Origin: Limisoma sp963590405
GTDB taxonomy: Bacteria > Bacteroidota > Bacteroidia > Bacteroidales > Muribaculaceae
Direction: 5' to 3'
Length of the DNA: 64,000 nt
NCBI GenBank assembly: GCA_963590405.1
Contig: CAVAPE010000003.1
Coordinates: forward strand, 8,689-72,688
The notes under the pieces are model-generated. The model was given only the letters and a program-made list of their open reading frames with translations. It ran no database searches and was not told where the DNA came from. How positions within the stretch are numbered: position 1 is the stretch's first letter; every line of letters starts with the position of its first letter. Below are positions 9,202-18,278 of the stretch, one piece after another. A program made the position numbers and the translations under genes.

Positions 9202-10905
9202 ATGAAAAGAATATTATTGAATATCAGCTTTATCGCAGCTCTGGTGATGATGGTGTCTTCATGTGTCGACCCGGATCCCGACTACAAGGATTTCCCGTCG
9301 AAGGATGTGGACTTCACCTACGCTGTCGCTGCGGGAGCCGATGGACAAGTGGAATATGGCATGGACTATTATGTGGTTTCCCACATCCAGTTCACCAACA
9401 CTTCTGCTAAGCAGGGCAACTACACTTGGGACTTTGGCGACGGCACAACTTCGACAGAGACAAACCCTGTGCACAAATTTGACAAGGCAGGCACCTATCA
9501 GGTGAAACTCACCATCGACGGTGTCGGCTCGCGCACGTATCCTATCATGATCTACGACATCGCTCCGGTGCTGTCAATCAACAGCCAGTCGGCTGAGGTT
9601 TTGACCATCAACGATGTAGACGTAGATTTCAGCATCTTCCTGCCTAACCCTGAAAACAAGAAGGTGAAATACGAATGGACATTCCCCGACGGCACTCTCG
9701 ATGCCAACGGCAACACTTTGACCTCGTTTGTTGGCTATGCCGACGAGACTGGCAAGGTGGAATATCCTGGCAAGGTGCACTTCAAGAACATCGGTTCGCA
9801 GCGCATCACCCTCAAGACCACCTTCGACGTTGACGGCGAAAACCGCCAACTCGAAGAGAGTTATGTAAACGTTCAAGTGGGCGCAAGCAAAGAGTATCAG
9901 ACTCTCTACTACGCATCGCTCGGCGGCACAGTTCACGCTCTCAAACTCATCCCCGACAGCGAACTCCCTGAAGGCACAAAGAACCTTCCGTTCGACCTCG
10001 GCGTGAGCACAGGCAACATGCCGTTCAACCTCGTTCACTACCGTGATGCCGACGGTCAGGACTGGATTTACATCCTCGATGCTGGTAAGCAGTACACCTA
10101 CGTTAACGACGCTGACGGCGTGCTCGGCGACGGCAAAATCACAGTGATGACAGCCGACGGCAAATCAGCCAACGTGTTTGTAACCAATGTAGGTCAGACA
10201 GCATTCAACGACCCATTCTTCGGCTGCGTTGACGGCACCGACCTCATCTACTCCGACCGTAACACCGGCTTGCGCAAGACGGCGCTCTCTACCCGTGGCG
10301 GCAAGGAAAGCAGCACCTACCTCGTGAAGAACGACCAGTTGGGCTACTACTCGCGCAGCATCGCCTACGGTGCCATCAGCACTACTATCCTTAAAGACTC
10401 TAAGGGTATGTACTGGTGGGGCAAGTGCTACAACGGCAACGGTATCCTCCGCTTCAAGTCGAGCGACATCGTGAGCGACTACAAGACAGCCTCTGAGCCT
10501 TATCCTGTAATCCTCAATGCCGTTAAGTTGAAAGCCTTCACCATCGACGAGGCTCGCAACGCCCTCTACGTATGGCGCTGGCAGGATGCCGACGGATTCT
10601 ATGTATATCCGTTGCCAGCCGACAATGCCACTGTTGCTAAGGGCGACTTCACTAAGCAGTTCCTTATGACTGCCGATGCCATCAACTCAACTGCCGACGA
10701 AGGCGTCTACTGTACGCAGATGGCTCTCGACAACGAGACTGGTAATGTTTACTTCGGCTTCAACAAGGCTGCTGCCGATGCTTCGGCTTATGCAACAGGC
10801 TTGAAATACTACGACCCAACTGCCGGCAAGATTGTCAATGTGACTACTATTTCCGACAAAATCCTCGGTGTAGTGATCAATCCATACAAGTCGAAACTGT
10901 TCTAA
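9202..10905 (+). CDS. PKD-domain surface lipoprotein, probable glycan-binding protein
   Basis: 567 residues; lipoprotein signal with Cys21 (LVMMVSSCVDPD). A PKD domain occupies ~35-115, shown by NYTWDFGDGTTSTETNPV and KAGTYQVKLTI. A second Ig-like segment (KKVKYEWTFPDGTLDANGNT) follows, then a C-terminal ~330-residue region with repeated strands (RGGKESSTYLVKNDQLGYYS, EARNALYVWRWQDADGFYVY) that may be a beta-propeller. Proteins like this, fourth in SusCD operons, usually bind substrate on the cell surface. It is followed by a strong terminator (10931-10980), so the enzyme gene downstream is expressed by readthrough or separately. Confidence 0.9.
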   Translation: MKRILLNISFIAALVMMVSSCVDPDPDYKDFPSKDVDFTYAVAAGADGQVEYGMDYYVVSHIQFTNTSAKQGNYTWDFGDGTTSTETNPVHKFDKAGTYQVKLTIDGVGSRTYPIMIYDIAPVLSINSQSAEVLTINDVDVDFSIFLPNPENKKVKYEWTFPDGTLDANGNTLTSFVGYADETGKVEYPGKVHFKNIGSQRITLKTTFDVDGENRQLEESYVNVQVGASKEYQTLYYASLGGTVHALKLIPDSELPEGTKNLPFDLGVSTGNMPFNLVHYRDADGQDWIYILDAGKQYTYVNDADGVLGDGKITVMTADGKSANVFVTNVGQTAFNDPFFGCVDGTDLIYSDRNTGLRKTALSTRGGKESSTYLVKNDQLGYYSRSIAYGAISTTILKDSKGMYWWGKCYNGNGILRFKSSDIVSDYKTASEPYPVILNAVKLKAFTIDEARNALYVWRWQDADGFYVYPLPADNATVAKGDFTKQFLMTADAINSTADEGVYCTQMALDNETGNVYFGFNKAAADASAYATGLKYYDPTAGKIVNVTTISDKILGVVINPYKSKLF

Positions 10906-10930
10906 TCGGTTGTCGGCTTTGACGTAAAGA

Positions 10931-10980
10931 CAATGGTTGCTTCTTTTCGCAAGTCGATGGAGGAGCAACCATTGCTTTTT
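10931..10980 (+). terminator. Terminator between lipoprotein and GHL10 gene
   Basis: CAATGGTTGCTTC (10931-10943) pairs with GGAGCAACCATTG (10962-10974), followed by CTTTTT. It lies inside what otherwise looks like one operon. Confidence 0.8.
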
Positions 10981-11005
10981 GTAAAAACAGAAAAAAGAGA
11001 TTAAT

Positions 11006-13678
11006 ATGGTAAAAAAACTTTTGGCAGCCTCGGCTGCCGTAATGCTGCTGGCAACGTCGTTTTCAGCCAATGCCCTGAAGCATGAGCAGAGAGCCACATG
11101 GATGTCGGCCTTCATTGCCGACTGGCCATCGACTGCCATCACGACATCGAACGCAGAGACCCACAAAACCATCTGCCGCACTGCCCTCGACTCGCTGCAG
11201 CGCAACAATTTCACCACGATTTACTACCACGCCCGCGCTATGAGCGACGCTATGTACGACTCTAAGTACGAGCCGTGGTCGAGTTATGTGTCGGGCACGC
11301 GTGGTGTCACTCCGGCTTTCGACCCGTTTGCCTTCATTTTGGAGAACGCCCACGAGCGCGGTCTCGAAGTGTATGCATGGCTTAACCCTTACCGCTACAT
11401 CAACTCGTCCTACTATAGCGGATGGGGCGAAAATGGTGGCGACAAGAACTACGAAAACAGTCACCCAGAGTGGCTACTCAAATGGGTGAACGGCAACCAA
11501 ACATGGACCATCCTCAACCCGGCTCTGCCAGAGGTGAAGCAACGCATCGTCGATGTGGTGCTCGACATCCTTGACAAATACGACGTTGACGGCATCGTGT
11601 TCGACGACTATTTCTACCAGAACGGCCTTCCAGCATCCTACGACGCCGATAACTATGCAGCCTACACTGCAGCCGGCGGCACACTGTCGCAGATGGACTG
11701 GCGTCGCGAGAATGTCAATGACATGGTGCGCAAGGTGTACCAAGCCATCAAGGCTGCAAAGCCTTGGGTGCGCTTCGGCATCGGTCCTGCCGGTGTGGCT
11801 GGCAAGAATGCCGCTGCCTATGGGCTTGAACCGTGTCCGGGCAGCGACTGGCAGTACAGCGGCATCTGCTCCGACCCATTGGCTTGGTTGGCAGAAGGCA
11901 CAATCGACTTCATCTCGCCGCAGGTCTACTGGAAGATAGGCAATGCGGCTGCTGACTATGCAAAGATTACCCCATGGTGGTATAATGTCGCTGCGAAATT
12001 CAACCGCCAGTGCTTCATCAGCCAAGATTTGAGCAACACGCAAGGTAGTTCGTGCGACCTCAGCGAGTTCTACGACCAAATCACCATGACCCACACCAAT
12101 GTGGTGGGTGAATGTCCGGGTACGGTCTATTTCCCATGGAAGTCGCTCAACGCACGCCGCCAGCGCATCGACGGCAAGAACTTGTCGCTGTTCCGCTATC
12201 TGCGCAACACCGTGTTCGACACTCCTTCGCTCACTCCAGCAACAACGTGGGAGAAGGTGGCATACCCAGGCACGGTCAGCAATGTGGCTCGCAACGGACG
12301 CAACCTCACTTGGGACGGTCCCGACAACGTGCGTTTCACTGTCTATGCAGTGCCGTCGACTGTCGACGCAAAGCATTTCTACAAGGATGCGCAATATCTC
12401 CTCGGCAACAGTTACACGAAGTCGTTTGAGATACCTGCTACAATCGACAAATTCCCTGGTTACGGTATTGCCGATGCCGACCTCGGCAACTACAATTATG
12501 CCGTTGCCGTGCTCGACCGCTATGGCAACGAGTATAGCGCCGTGTTTGAGGGCGCAACGGTTACGGCTTCCGAAAAGCCAGTGATGACCTATCCGCTCAA
12601 CGGCGAGTTGGCACCGCGCGGCTTCCAGTTCACTTGGGCTGGCTCGGCTGAGGTGAGCGAAATAGCCATCGCCACCGACGAGGCAATGACCAACATCGTG
12701 GCACGCTTCGAGGCAAACGGCAACGCCGCATCGTCGACTGGTGTCTACAACTTCGAACCAGATGTTACATACTACTGGACCGTTACCGCCCGCGGCAACA
12801 ATGCCACCGACACAGAAGCCGGCAAGGTAGAGTCGTTCAAGGTCGACATCTTCCGCCTGCTCTCGCCAGCCAATGGCAGCGAGGACGTGGCTCTTACTCC
12901 TGAAATTACGTGGTCGAACCTTGGCGACGGCGCAACCTACAATCTCGTTGTTAGCCAGTCCGACTCGTTCCAGAATCCAGTGGTCGACGAAACACTCACT
13001 GCTACCTCGTTCACCGTTCCTGCCTATACTCTCGCGGCATCAAGCACATACTACGTTAAAGTTACGGGTACTGTAGGTGGCAATACTGAGGAAGCAGATG
13101 TGTACTCCTTCACCACGGCGGCAGCCGAGATAGCAGCGCCTGTGTTCACTGTTCCTGCCGTTAGCGGTGCAACCCTTCACAGTGACGAGGCAGTTGCTGT
13201 GCAGCCGCAAGCCGGTGTGGTGTCAACCCACTTCAACATCAGCGAAAAGGAGACCTTCCCAGCACGCTCTTCGTACAACGGCACGTTCGACCTTGGCGAG
13301 TTCTCTACTCCAGCGCTCGGCGACGTGAAGATGGTGTCGAAGGCGTTGGAGGACGGCAAGACCTACTACTTGCGTGCGCAGTTCAACTACCGCAACGCCT
13401 CGGGCAGTTACACCACCACCGACTGGTCGCCAGTGCTGACGTTTGTCTACAGCGCTGAGGCAGGTGTCGGAAGTGTCGATGCCGATGCTTTGAAGATTGT
13501 CGACAATGTGCTCTTTGCTGGTGCAGCCATGCAGGCGGTCAATGTCTATGCCCTCGACGGACGACTTGTGCTTTCGGCTCAGACCGATGCCTCAGGCAAA
13601 CTCAGCCTTGGGCAACTCGCCGAAGCAACCTACCTCGTTGCCGTCGGCACGAAGACAGTTAAGTTCGTGAAGAAATAA
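11006..13678 (+). CDS. Secreted GHL10-type glycosyl hydrolase with C-terminal beta domains
   Basis: 890 residues. After the signal peptide (MVKKLLAASAAVMLLATSFS, ending ANA), residues ~25-400 form a family-10-like TIM barrel of the GHL10/DUF187 type: ATWMSAFIADWPS, NNFTTIYYHARAMSDAMY, GLEVYAWLNPYRY and DVDGIVFDDYFY. The acidic pair in VFDDYF is the likely active-site region. Residues ~400-810 are fibronectin-like or Ig-like domains (for example LLSPANGSEDVALTPEITWS), and the last ~70 residues (VNVYALDGRLVLSAQTD to KTVKFVKK) are a T9SS sorting tail. It probably cleaves a polysaccharide outside the cell for the SusCD system; bacterial GHL10 proteins are often tied to peptidoglycan or peptidoglycan-like substrates, but this is not decidable here. 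Confidence 0.92.
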   Translation: MVKKLLAASAAVMLLATSFSANALKHEQRATWMSAFIADWPSTAITTSNAETHKTICRTALDSLQRNNFTTIYYHARAMSDAMYDSKYEPWSSYVSGTRGVTPAFDPFAFILENAHERGLEVYAWLNPYRYINSSYYSGWGENGGDKNYENSHPEWLLKWVNGNQTWTILNPALPEVKQRIVDVVLDILDKYDVDGIVFDDYFYQNGLPASYDADNYAAYTAAGGTLSQMDWRRENVNDMVRKVYQAIKAAKPWVRFGIGPAGVAGKNAAAYGLEPCPGSDWQYSGICSDPLAWLAEGTIDFISPQVYWKIGNAAADYAKITPWWYNVAAKFNRQCFISQDLSNTQGSSCDLSEFYDQITMTHTNVVGECPGTVYFPWKSLNARRQRIDGKNLSLFRYLRNTVFDTPSLTPATTWEKVAYPGTVSNVARNGRNLTWDGPDNVRFTVYAVPSTVDAKHFYKDAQYLLGNSYTKSFEIPATIDKFPGYGIADADLGNYNYAVAVLDRYGNEYSAVFEGATVTASEKPVMTYPLNGELAPRGFQFTWAGSAEVSEIAIATDEAMTNIVARFEANGNAASSTGVYNFEPDVTYYWTVTARGNNATDTEAGKVESFKVDIFRLLSPANGSEDVALTPEITWSNLGDGATYNLVVSQSDSFQNPVVDETLTATSFTVPAYTLAASSTYYVKVTGTVGGNTEEADVYSFTTAAAEIAAPVFTVPAVSGATLHSDEAVAVQPQAGVVSTHFNISEKETFPARSSYNGTFDLGEFSTPALGDVKMVSKALEDGKTYYLRAQFNYRNASGSYTTTDWSPVLTFVYSAEAGVGSVDADALKIVDNVLFAGAAMQAVNVYALDGRLVLSAQTDASGKLSLGQLAEATYLVAVGTKTVKFVKK

Positions 13679-13697
13679 GCAACAACCTATACCCACA

Positions 13698-13737
13698 AAA
13701 AACCTCGCCCAGCGTATCCGCCCGGCGAGGTTTTTTA
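13698..13737. terminator. Bidirectional terminator between convergent genes
   Basis: CCTCGCC (13704-13710) pairs with GGCGAGG (13725-13731) and is flanked by an A run on the left and TTTTTT on the right, so it can serve both the GHL10 gene (plus) and the ATPase gene (minus). Confidence 0.85.
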
Positions 13738-13753
13738 ATGGTAGATTATGGCG

Positions 13754-15100
13754 TTAGTCGCATTTCCGTTCTCTTACAAAACGTTTCAGCAGAAATGTAA
13801 GAAAATAGGGGAATGTGTAGAACTGACCATTGAATCCGATATTCTTGTTGCACAACTTGATGCCATACTTGATGTCGGAATATACCTCATGTTGCGAGGT
13901 GAGTTTGGATAGCGATTTGGTGACGTTGTCCGTCGCCTTCACTTCAATGGGGATAAGAGAGCGGCTATCGCGGATGAAGAAATTCATTTCGACGGTCGAC
14001 TTTTCGTTGCGGTAGAAATAGAGGTCGTAGCCTTGCTTCACAAGCATGTCGGCAACAACATTTTCGTAGATTGCGCCTTTATATGTGCCGTAGTTTTTGT
14101 TCACACGCATATCCTCCTGCGACTCCTCGTCGAGAGACGCAACGAGAAGCCCTGTGTCCTTGAAGTAGATTTTATACGACTTCGGGTCGTAGTTACCTTT
14201 GAGCGGTAGCGACACTTGGGAAAGACAGTAGCACACGTTGACGATACCGGCATCTTTAAGCCATTCGATGGTGCCGATATATTCGCGGTTTCGGGCATTG
14301 TGGGCTATCTTGCTGATTTGGAATTTCTTGTTGTCCTGCCCCAAAAACACGGAGATGTGGTTGTAGACGTTCTTGATTTTACCCTTGTCGAGCCCTTGCG
14401 CGTATTTTGTGATGTCCTCCTCGTAGTCGAGAAGCAGTTGGCGCTGCGCCTTTAGCGTGCCGACGTAATTGCCGCTGGCAACGAACTTGCTGACCACGGC
14501 AGGCATGCCTCCGATGGTCATGTATTCGCGGAACACGCCGCCCAGCACGTCCATCTCAATGGGTGACAGGGGAGTGAGCGAAATCATCTTTTGGTATAGG
14601 CGCTCGGTGAAATCGTCGTTGTAGCCTTTCGCCCAAAGAAACTCTTCGAAATCCATGGAGTGCATCGTGAAGTCTTCTTTGTAACCCACGCTGTTTGATT
14701 CAATTTCTTTGTAGTTGATGCCCATCAGCGACCCCGAACAGATTACGTCGTATCGGCCATCAATCTTGAACGCCTTCAGGCAGGTAGCGCATGCTGGGCA
14801 GTCCTGCATCTCGTCGAAAAATATCAGTGTGTTGCCCGGCTCTATTTTCAGCGACGGGTTGATGAGACTTATGTTGCGGATGATGCTGTCCACTTCATAT
14901 CCGTCCTCGAAAATTGCCTTGTACTTTTGTTGAAACACAAAGTTGATGGCAACGACATTCTTGTAGTTGTCGTGGGCAAATTGGAGTATGGAAGCAGTCT
15001 TCCCGACCTGCCGCGCACCTTTCACTATAAGAGGCATTCTATCGGCACTTTCTTTCCATATTTCGAGGAACGAATCTATTTTTCTGCGTAAAAGGCTCAT
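13754..15100 (-). CDS. DUF4143-type AAA ATPase with nuclease-fold C-terminus (copy A)
   Basis: 448 residues, typical for this family (AAA_14 plus DUF4143, COG1373). Walker A GARQVGKT at 28-35, Walker B TLIFFDEMQD at 91-100, sensor-like CSGSLMGI. The C-terminal ~200 residues are DUF4143 with a PD-(D/E)XK-like strand: E in VEMNFFIRD, then IPIEVKAT. The biological role of the family is unknown; ATP-driven action on DNA is a reasonable guess from the fold. Start chosen at 15100 because MSLLRRKIDSFLEIWK aligns with the N-termini of copies B and C. A TACCTTTG -7 box (15121-15128) and a 32-bp array lie directly upstream. Convergent with the GHL10 gene. Confidence 0.93.
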   Translation of the reverse strand: MSLLRRKIDSFLEIWKESADRMPLIVKGARQVGKTASILQFAHDNYKNVVAINFVFQQKYKAIFEDGYEVDSIIRNISLINPSLKIEPGNTLIFFDEMQDCPACATCLKAFKIDGRYDVICSGSLMGINYKEIESNSVGYKEDFTMHSMDFEEFLWAKGYNDDFTERLYQKMISLTPLSPIEMDVLGGVFREYMTIGGMPAVVSKFVASGNYVGTLKAQRQLLLDYEEDITKYAQGLDKGKIKNVYNHISVFLGQDNKKFQISKIAHNARNREYIGTIEWLKDAGIVNVCYCLSQVSLPLKGNYDPKSYKIYFKDTGLLVASLDEESQEDMRVNKNYGTYKGAIYENVVADMLVKQGYDLYFYRNEKSTVEMNFFIRDSRSLIPIEVKATDNVTKSLSKLTSQHEVYSDIKYGIKLCNKNIGFNGQFYTFPYFLTFLLKRFVRERKCD

Positions 15101-15271
15101 AATTAGAAGTGTTTGATATGCAAAGGTAAGTGATTTTCACAAAATTCCGAGGTTTTTGGGGTGGAAAATCACAAAATTCCGGGGTTTTTGACTTCGATTT
15201 TCACAAAATTCCTGGGTTTTGGAGGGCGATTTTCTCAAAATTCCCGAAAAAAGGTGGCGGTGGTGATGGGG
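15101..15271 (-). repeat. 32-bp tandem array and promoter of ATPase copy A
   Basis: Four copies of CACAAAATTCC (the last CTCAAAATTCC) start at 15138, 15170, 15202 and 15234: an exact 32-bp period. Between them a G-rich stretch (GAGGTTTTTGGGG and variants) is partly conserved. The minus-strand -7 box TACCTTTG (15121-15128) sits between the array and the ATPase start at 15100, so the array occupies the place of the -33 element and an upstream operator. The unit itself repeats without variable spacers. Confidence 0.8.
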
Positions 15272-15281
15272 NNNNNNNNNN
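15272..15281. other. Assembly gap (10 N)
   Basis: Ten N bases flanked on both sides by TGATGGGG, so the gap probably collapses a short tandem repeat. Its true length is unknown; with 15282-15450 it forms the rest of the gene-free stretch here. Confidence 0.95.
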
Positions 15282-15338
15282 TGATGGGGTATGAAAACTT
15301 TATTTAATATATTTATACATTATTTTTATGCAGAAAAA

Positions 15339-15370
15339 TTTGCTCTGCTCAAAAGTTCGGTATATCTTTA
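15339..15370 (+). promoter_or_regulatory. Promoter of secreted protein at 15451
   Basis: TTTG (15339-15342), 20-bp spacer, TATCTTTA (15363-15370). This matches the Bacteroidota -33/-7 consensus with one mismatch and gives a leader of about 75 nt. Confidence 0.65.
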
Positions 15371-15450
15371 CGGAGTGATAAATGAAGTGCTGAGGCACTC
15401 CACAACCAGAGAAACAAAGAAACACTTAATACTAACTAAAACTATTAATT

Positions 15451-16869
15451 ATGAAAAAAATTTTACTCTCTGCATCAATGTTAATGCTTGCCGGTGCATC
15501 GTTTGCTGCAACCGACAATGCAACTTATGAAGATGTTGACGGTTTCAAATGCGAAAACCTTTGGGTGCTTGACCGTGTACACACTGAGTCTGACTATTTG
15601 GCTTCAAAAATTGCCAGCAAGAATGCTCGTACTGCTACTACCGACGGCACTACAGTGTATGTAGGTCTTAGCGATAGCGACAATGGCGCATCAATCGAGA
15701 AGTTCGACCTCAAGACAGGTGCATATCTCGGCTCATTGGCAGTGACTAAGGATGGCGAGGCAGTAACAGGAACATTGGCTGTAAACCAAGTTGGTTTTGA
15801 TGAATACGGTCATTTCTATGCTGCAACATTCGCACCAAACTCTGATGGTGCAGGTCAATACAATGTCTATACAGTAGATTTGCAGACTGGTGCCCTTACT
15901 GCTGTAGGCGATCTTCTTTTTGATGGTAATGTTGGTCGTGTAGACTTTTGTGATGTAATCGGTGATATTACCGGCGTTGAAGCACAGGCAACAATTATGG
16001 CAGTAGCATCAAGCCAGGACAATACAAACGTATTCCAATGGGTACGCGAACAAGGTTCTGACGAGTGGTTAGGCGGTTGGACAGATCAGGCTGTCGCTCA
16101 ACAAATCAATGCAGATCAGACTTACCCAAGCGGTGTCGTAGGATTTTCTTATGGCTCAGTCATCAAGATGGTACGCGACGGTTCTAAGTCAGGCGAAATG
16201 TCAATGTTCTACATCGACGGTTTCACATCTCTTCCTGCTCTCTATGGCTCAGACGGCGCTATGATTGACAATCTCGGTAATGCTGACTTGATTGTCAAAG
16301 ACAAAGAGACAAAAGAAGTGATTTCTGGTACTCTTCCAGAACCTGCACAGGGTACTAACGGTATCGCAGAAGGTGTGGTTAATGAATCAAACTTGATGAT
16401 TTATTCAGAAGGTCAATATGATGCACCTCACTGCTGCCAGGCTATCGTAACTTCAGTGAATGAAGATATGGCATTCGAGTCAATGAAATATTTGTGGACA
16501 GTTCCTGCTGATGGTCTTGGTAATGTATCTGACGGTGGCGTACGCGCTCACTCACTCTTCTGCTTGTCACAGGAAGATGGCTCTGCATTGCTGTTGACAT
16601 ACAAATGCTTCAACGGTCTTGGCGCTTACAAAATCACTAAAGAAGGTGGTAGCGTAGAAAGCAACGTAGTTGCTGCTGCTAAGATTACTGTAAACGGCGA
16701 CGTTATCGCAGTTAGCGAGCAGGCTCAATCAATCGAGGTTTACAACATCGCTGGTCAGAAGGTTGCTGAGGCTCACAATGCTTCTCAGGTAGCCGCTCCT
16801 GCAACAGGCGCTTACATTGTTAAGGCTGTCGTTGCTGGCACTCCAGTAGTGAAGAAGGTAATCCTCTAA
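15451..16869 (+). CDS. Secreted beta-propeller-like protein with T9SS sorting tail
   Basis: 472 residues. Signal peptide MKKILLSASMLMLAGASFA. The body has repeated motifs of the type VYVGLSDSDNGASIEKFDLK and YNVYTVDLQTGALTAVGDL, each a measured value followed by a turn, which suggests a beta-propeller fold. The C-terminal ~65 residues (SIEVYNIAGQKVAEAHNASQ then GAYIVKAVVAGTPVVKKVIL) are a typical type-A sorting domain. Codon use is more A/T-ending than in neighbours (gct, gca, caa common), often a sign of high expression or separate origin. It stands alone between a scaffold gap and a weak terminator. Function unknown, probably a surface binding protein. Confidence 0.85.
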   Translation: MKKILLSASMLMLAGASFAATDNATYEDVDGFKCENLWVLDRVHTESDYLASKIASKNARTATTDGTTVYVGLSDSDNGASIEKFDLKTGAYLGSLAVTKDGEAVTGTLAVNQVGFDEYGHFYAATFAPNSDGAGQYNVYTVDLQTGALTAVGDLLFDGNVGRVDFCDVIGDITGVEAQATIMAVASSQDNTNVFQWVREQGSDEWLGGWTDQAVAQQINADQTYPSGVVGFSYGSVIKMVRDGSKSGEMSMFYIDGFTSLPALYGSDGAMIDNLGNADLIVKDKETKEVISGTLPEPAQGTNGIAEGVVNESNLMIYSEGQYDAPHCCQAIVTSVNEDMAFESMKYLWTVPADGLGNVSDGGVRAHSLFCLSQEDGSALLLTYKCFNGLGAYKITKEGGSVESNVVAAAKITVNGDVIAVSEQAQSIEVYNIAGQKVAEAHNASQVAAPATGAYIVKAVVAGTPVVKKVIL

Positions 16870-16911
16870 TGAAATAGGCGAACATAAAAATACATAAAGT
16901 TTTAAGATTAT

Positions 16912-16942
16912 GAGGGCGTGTCCGAGAGGATGCGCCCTCTTT
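16912..16942 (+). terminator. Weak hairpin terminator
   Basis: GAGGGCG (16912-16918) pairs with CGCCCTC (16933-16939), followed by only TTT. It lies 43 bp after the secreted-protein stop. Confidence 0.45.
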
Positions 16943-17010
16943 GCGTAAGCAACCGTGCGCGCCGAACTTACTTTTTGGCGGAAAAGGGCGGCTATGTGGG
17001 GGAATTGTAG

Positions 17011-17018
17011 TATCTTTA
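17011..17018 (+). promoter_or_regulatory. Putative -7 box of the radical SAM operon
   Basis: TATCTTTA 36 bp before the ATG at 17055; no good -33 element is seen. Confidence 0.4.
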
Positions 17019-17054
17019 CCGACTACTTTAAAAAGAGACGAAGGAATAGATATT

Positions 17055-18266
17055 ATGGCAGAAAAGAAACTTAACGGAACTGTCATCGTGACCTATCGTT
17101 GCAACGCACGTTGCTCGATGTGTAACCGCTATAAAGCCCCCTCCCGTGCTGAGGAGGAGATTTCGATAGAAACCATCAAGAAACTCCCGCGGATGTACTT
17201 CACCAACATCACGGGTGGCGAACCGTTTATCCGCACTGACTTGAAGGACATTGTGCGCGAACTCTACAAGAAGAGCGACCGCATCGTGATCTCCACGAAC
17301 GGCTTCTTCACCGACCGCATCATCGACTTGGCGAAGGAGTTCCCTCAAATCGGCATACGCATATCAATCGAAGGTCTGGAGAAGACCAACAACGAAATCC
17401 GCGGCCTTAACGATGGCTTCAACCGCGGCTATACCACACTGAAGAAACTCCGCGAGATGGGGATGAAGGATGTGGGCTTCGGTATGACCGTGCAGGACAA
17501 GAATGCGCCCGACCTCGTGCCACTCTACGACCTGTCGAACAAGATGGGCATGGAGTTTGCCACAGCATCGCTCCATAATTCGTTCTATTTCGTTGAGGCA
17601 AAGAATATTATCCATGACCGACCGATGGTGGCGAAGAACTTTGAGGACCTCGTGAACGAGTTGCTCAAGTCCAACTCGCCGAAGAAATGGTTTCGCGCCT
17701 ACTTCAACCACGGACTGATTAACTATATCTACGGTCAGCCGCGCCTGTTGCCGTGCGACATGAGTTTCGACACCTTCTTCATCGACCCCTACGGCGACGT
17801 GATGCCCTGCAACGGCACCAAGGACAAGGAGGTGATGGGCAACCTTAATCGCCAGAGTTGGGACGAGTTGTGGGGCAGTCCAGAGGCAGAGGCAGTGCGC
17901 AAAAAAGTGCGCCACTGCGACCGCAACTGCTGGATGATTGGCTCCGTGTCGCCAGCGATGCACAAGTATATCAAGACCCCTGCCATGTGGGTGTTGAAGC
18001 ACAAACTCAAGTCGATGCTCGGCATGAAGTATTCGATGTATGAAAACCCCATCTGCTGCGACTATCGCGACGGCAAGGTCACCAAAGAGCAACTTGACAA
18101 ACTCTCCACTTGCGACATGAATGCCGTGGTCAATAATGGTCTCTCAGTCGACAGCAAGGAGGCTCTGAAAGGCAAGCGCGGCGAGGACATCGTGAACGCC
18201 GACGTGGCAAGCCAAGGCTACGAGGCGACGAAGAAGGAAACCGACAAAAAGATAGAAATTAAGTAG
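17055..18266 (+). CDS. Radical SAM/SPASM-like protein
   Basis: 403 residues. The 4Fe-4S site CNARCSMC (Cys16, Cys20, Cys23) and TNITGGEPFIR (the SAM-binding GGEP motif) define the radical SAM barrel. The C-terminal part has CDMSFDTFFIDPYGDVMPC and CDRNC, a SPASM-like auxiliary cluster region. The start at 17055 is chosen because MAEKKLNGTVIVTYRCNARC has the usual distance to the cluster; the frame is open further upstream but lacks family-like sequence and overlaps the -7 box. It is followed after 12 bp by a GT4 glycosyltransferase, so the two are likely one operon, perhaps for a surface glycan or modified peptide. Substrate unknown. Confidence 0.9.
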   Translation: MAEKKLNGTVIVTYRCNARCSMCNRYKAPSRAEEEISIETIKKLPRMYFTNITGGEPFIRTDLKDIVRELYKKSDRIVISTNGFFTDRIIDLAKEFPQIGIRISIEGLEKTNNEIRGLNDGFNRGYTTLKKLREMGMKDVGFGMTVQDKNAPDLVPLYDLSNKMGMEFATASLHNSFYFVEAKNIIHDRPMVAKNFEDLVNELLKSNSPKKWFRAYFNHGLINYIYGQPRLLPCDMSFDTFFIDPYGDVMPCNGTKDKEVMGNLNRQSWDELWGSPEAEAVRKKVRHCDRNCWMIGSVSPAMHKYIKTPAMWVLKHKLKSMLGMKYSMYENPICCDYRDGKVTKEQLDKLSTCDMNAVVNNGLSVDSKEALKGKRGEDIVNADVASQGYEATKKETDKKIEIK

Positions 18267-18278
18267 GCAGCAAGGCAG

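Noticed and set aside
15131..15250. CRISPR array, because of regular 32-33-bp periodicity at this and the sister arrays
   Set aside because: The whole unit repeats with drift; there are no unique spacers, only 2-4 copies, no cas genes, and each array sits at a gene's 5' end.
16941..17054. Longer start for the radical SAM protein
   Set aside because: The 38 extra residues have no family similarity and overlap the TATCTTTA box at 17011-17018.
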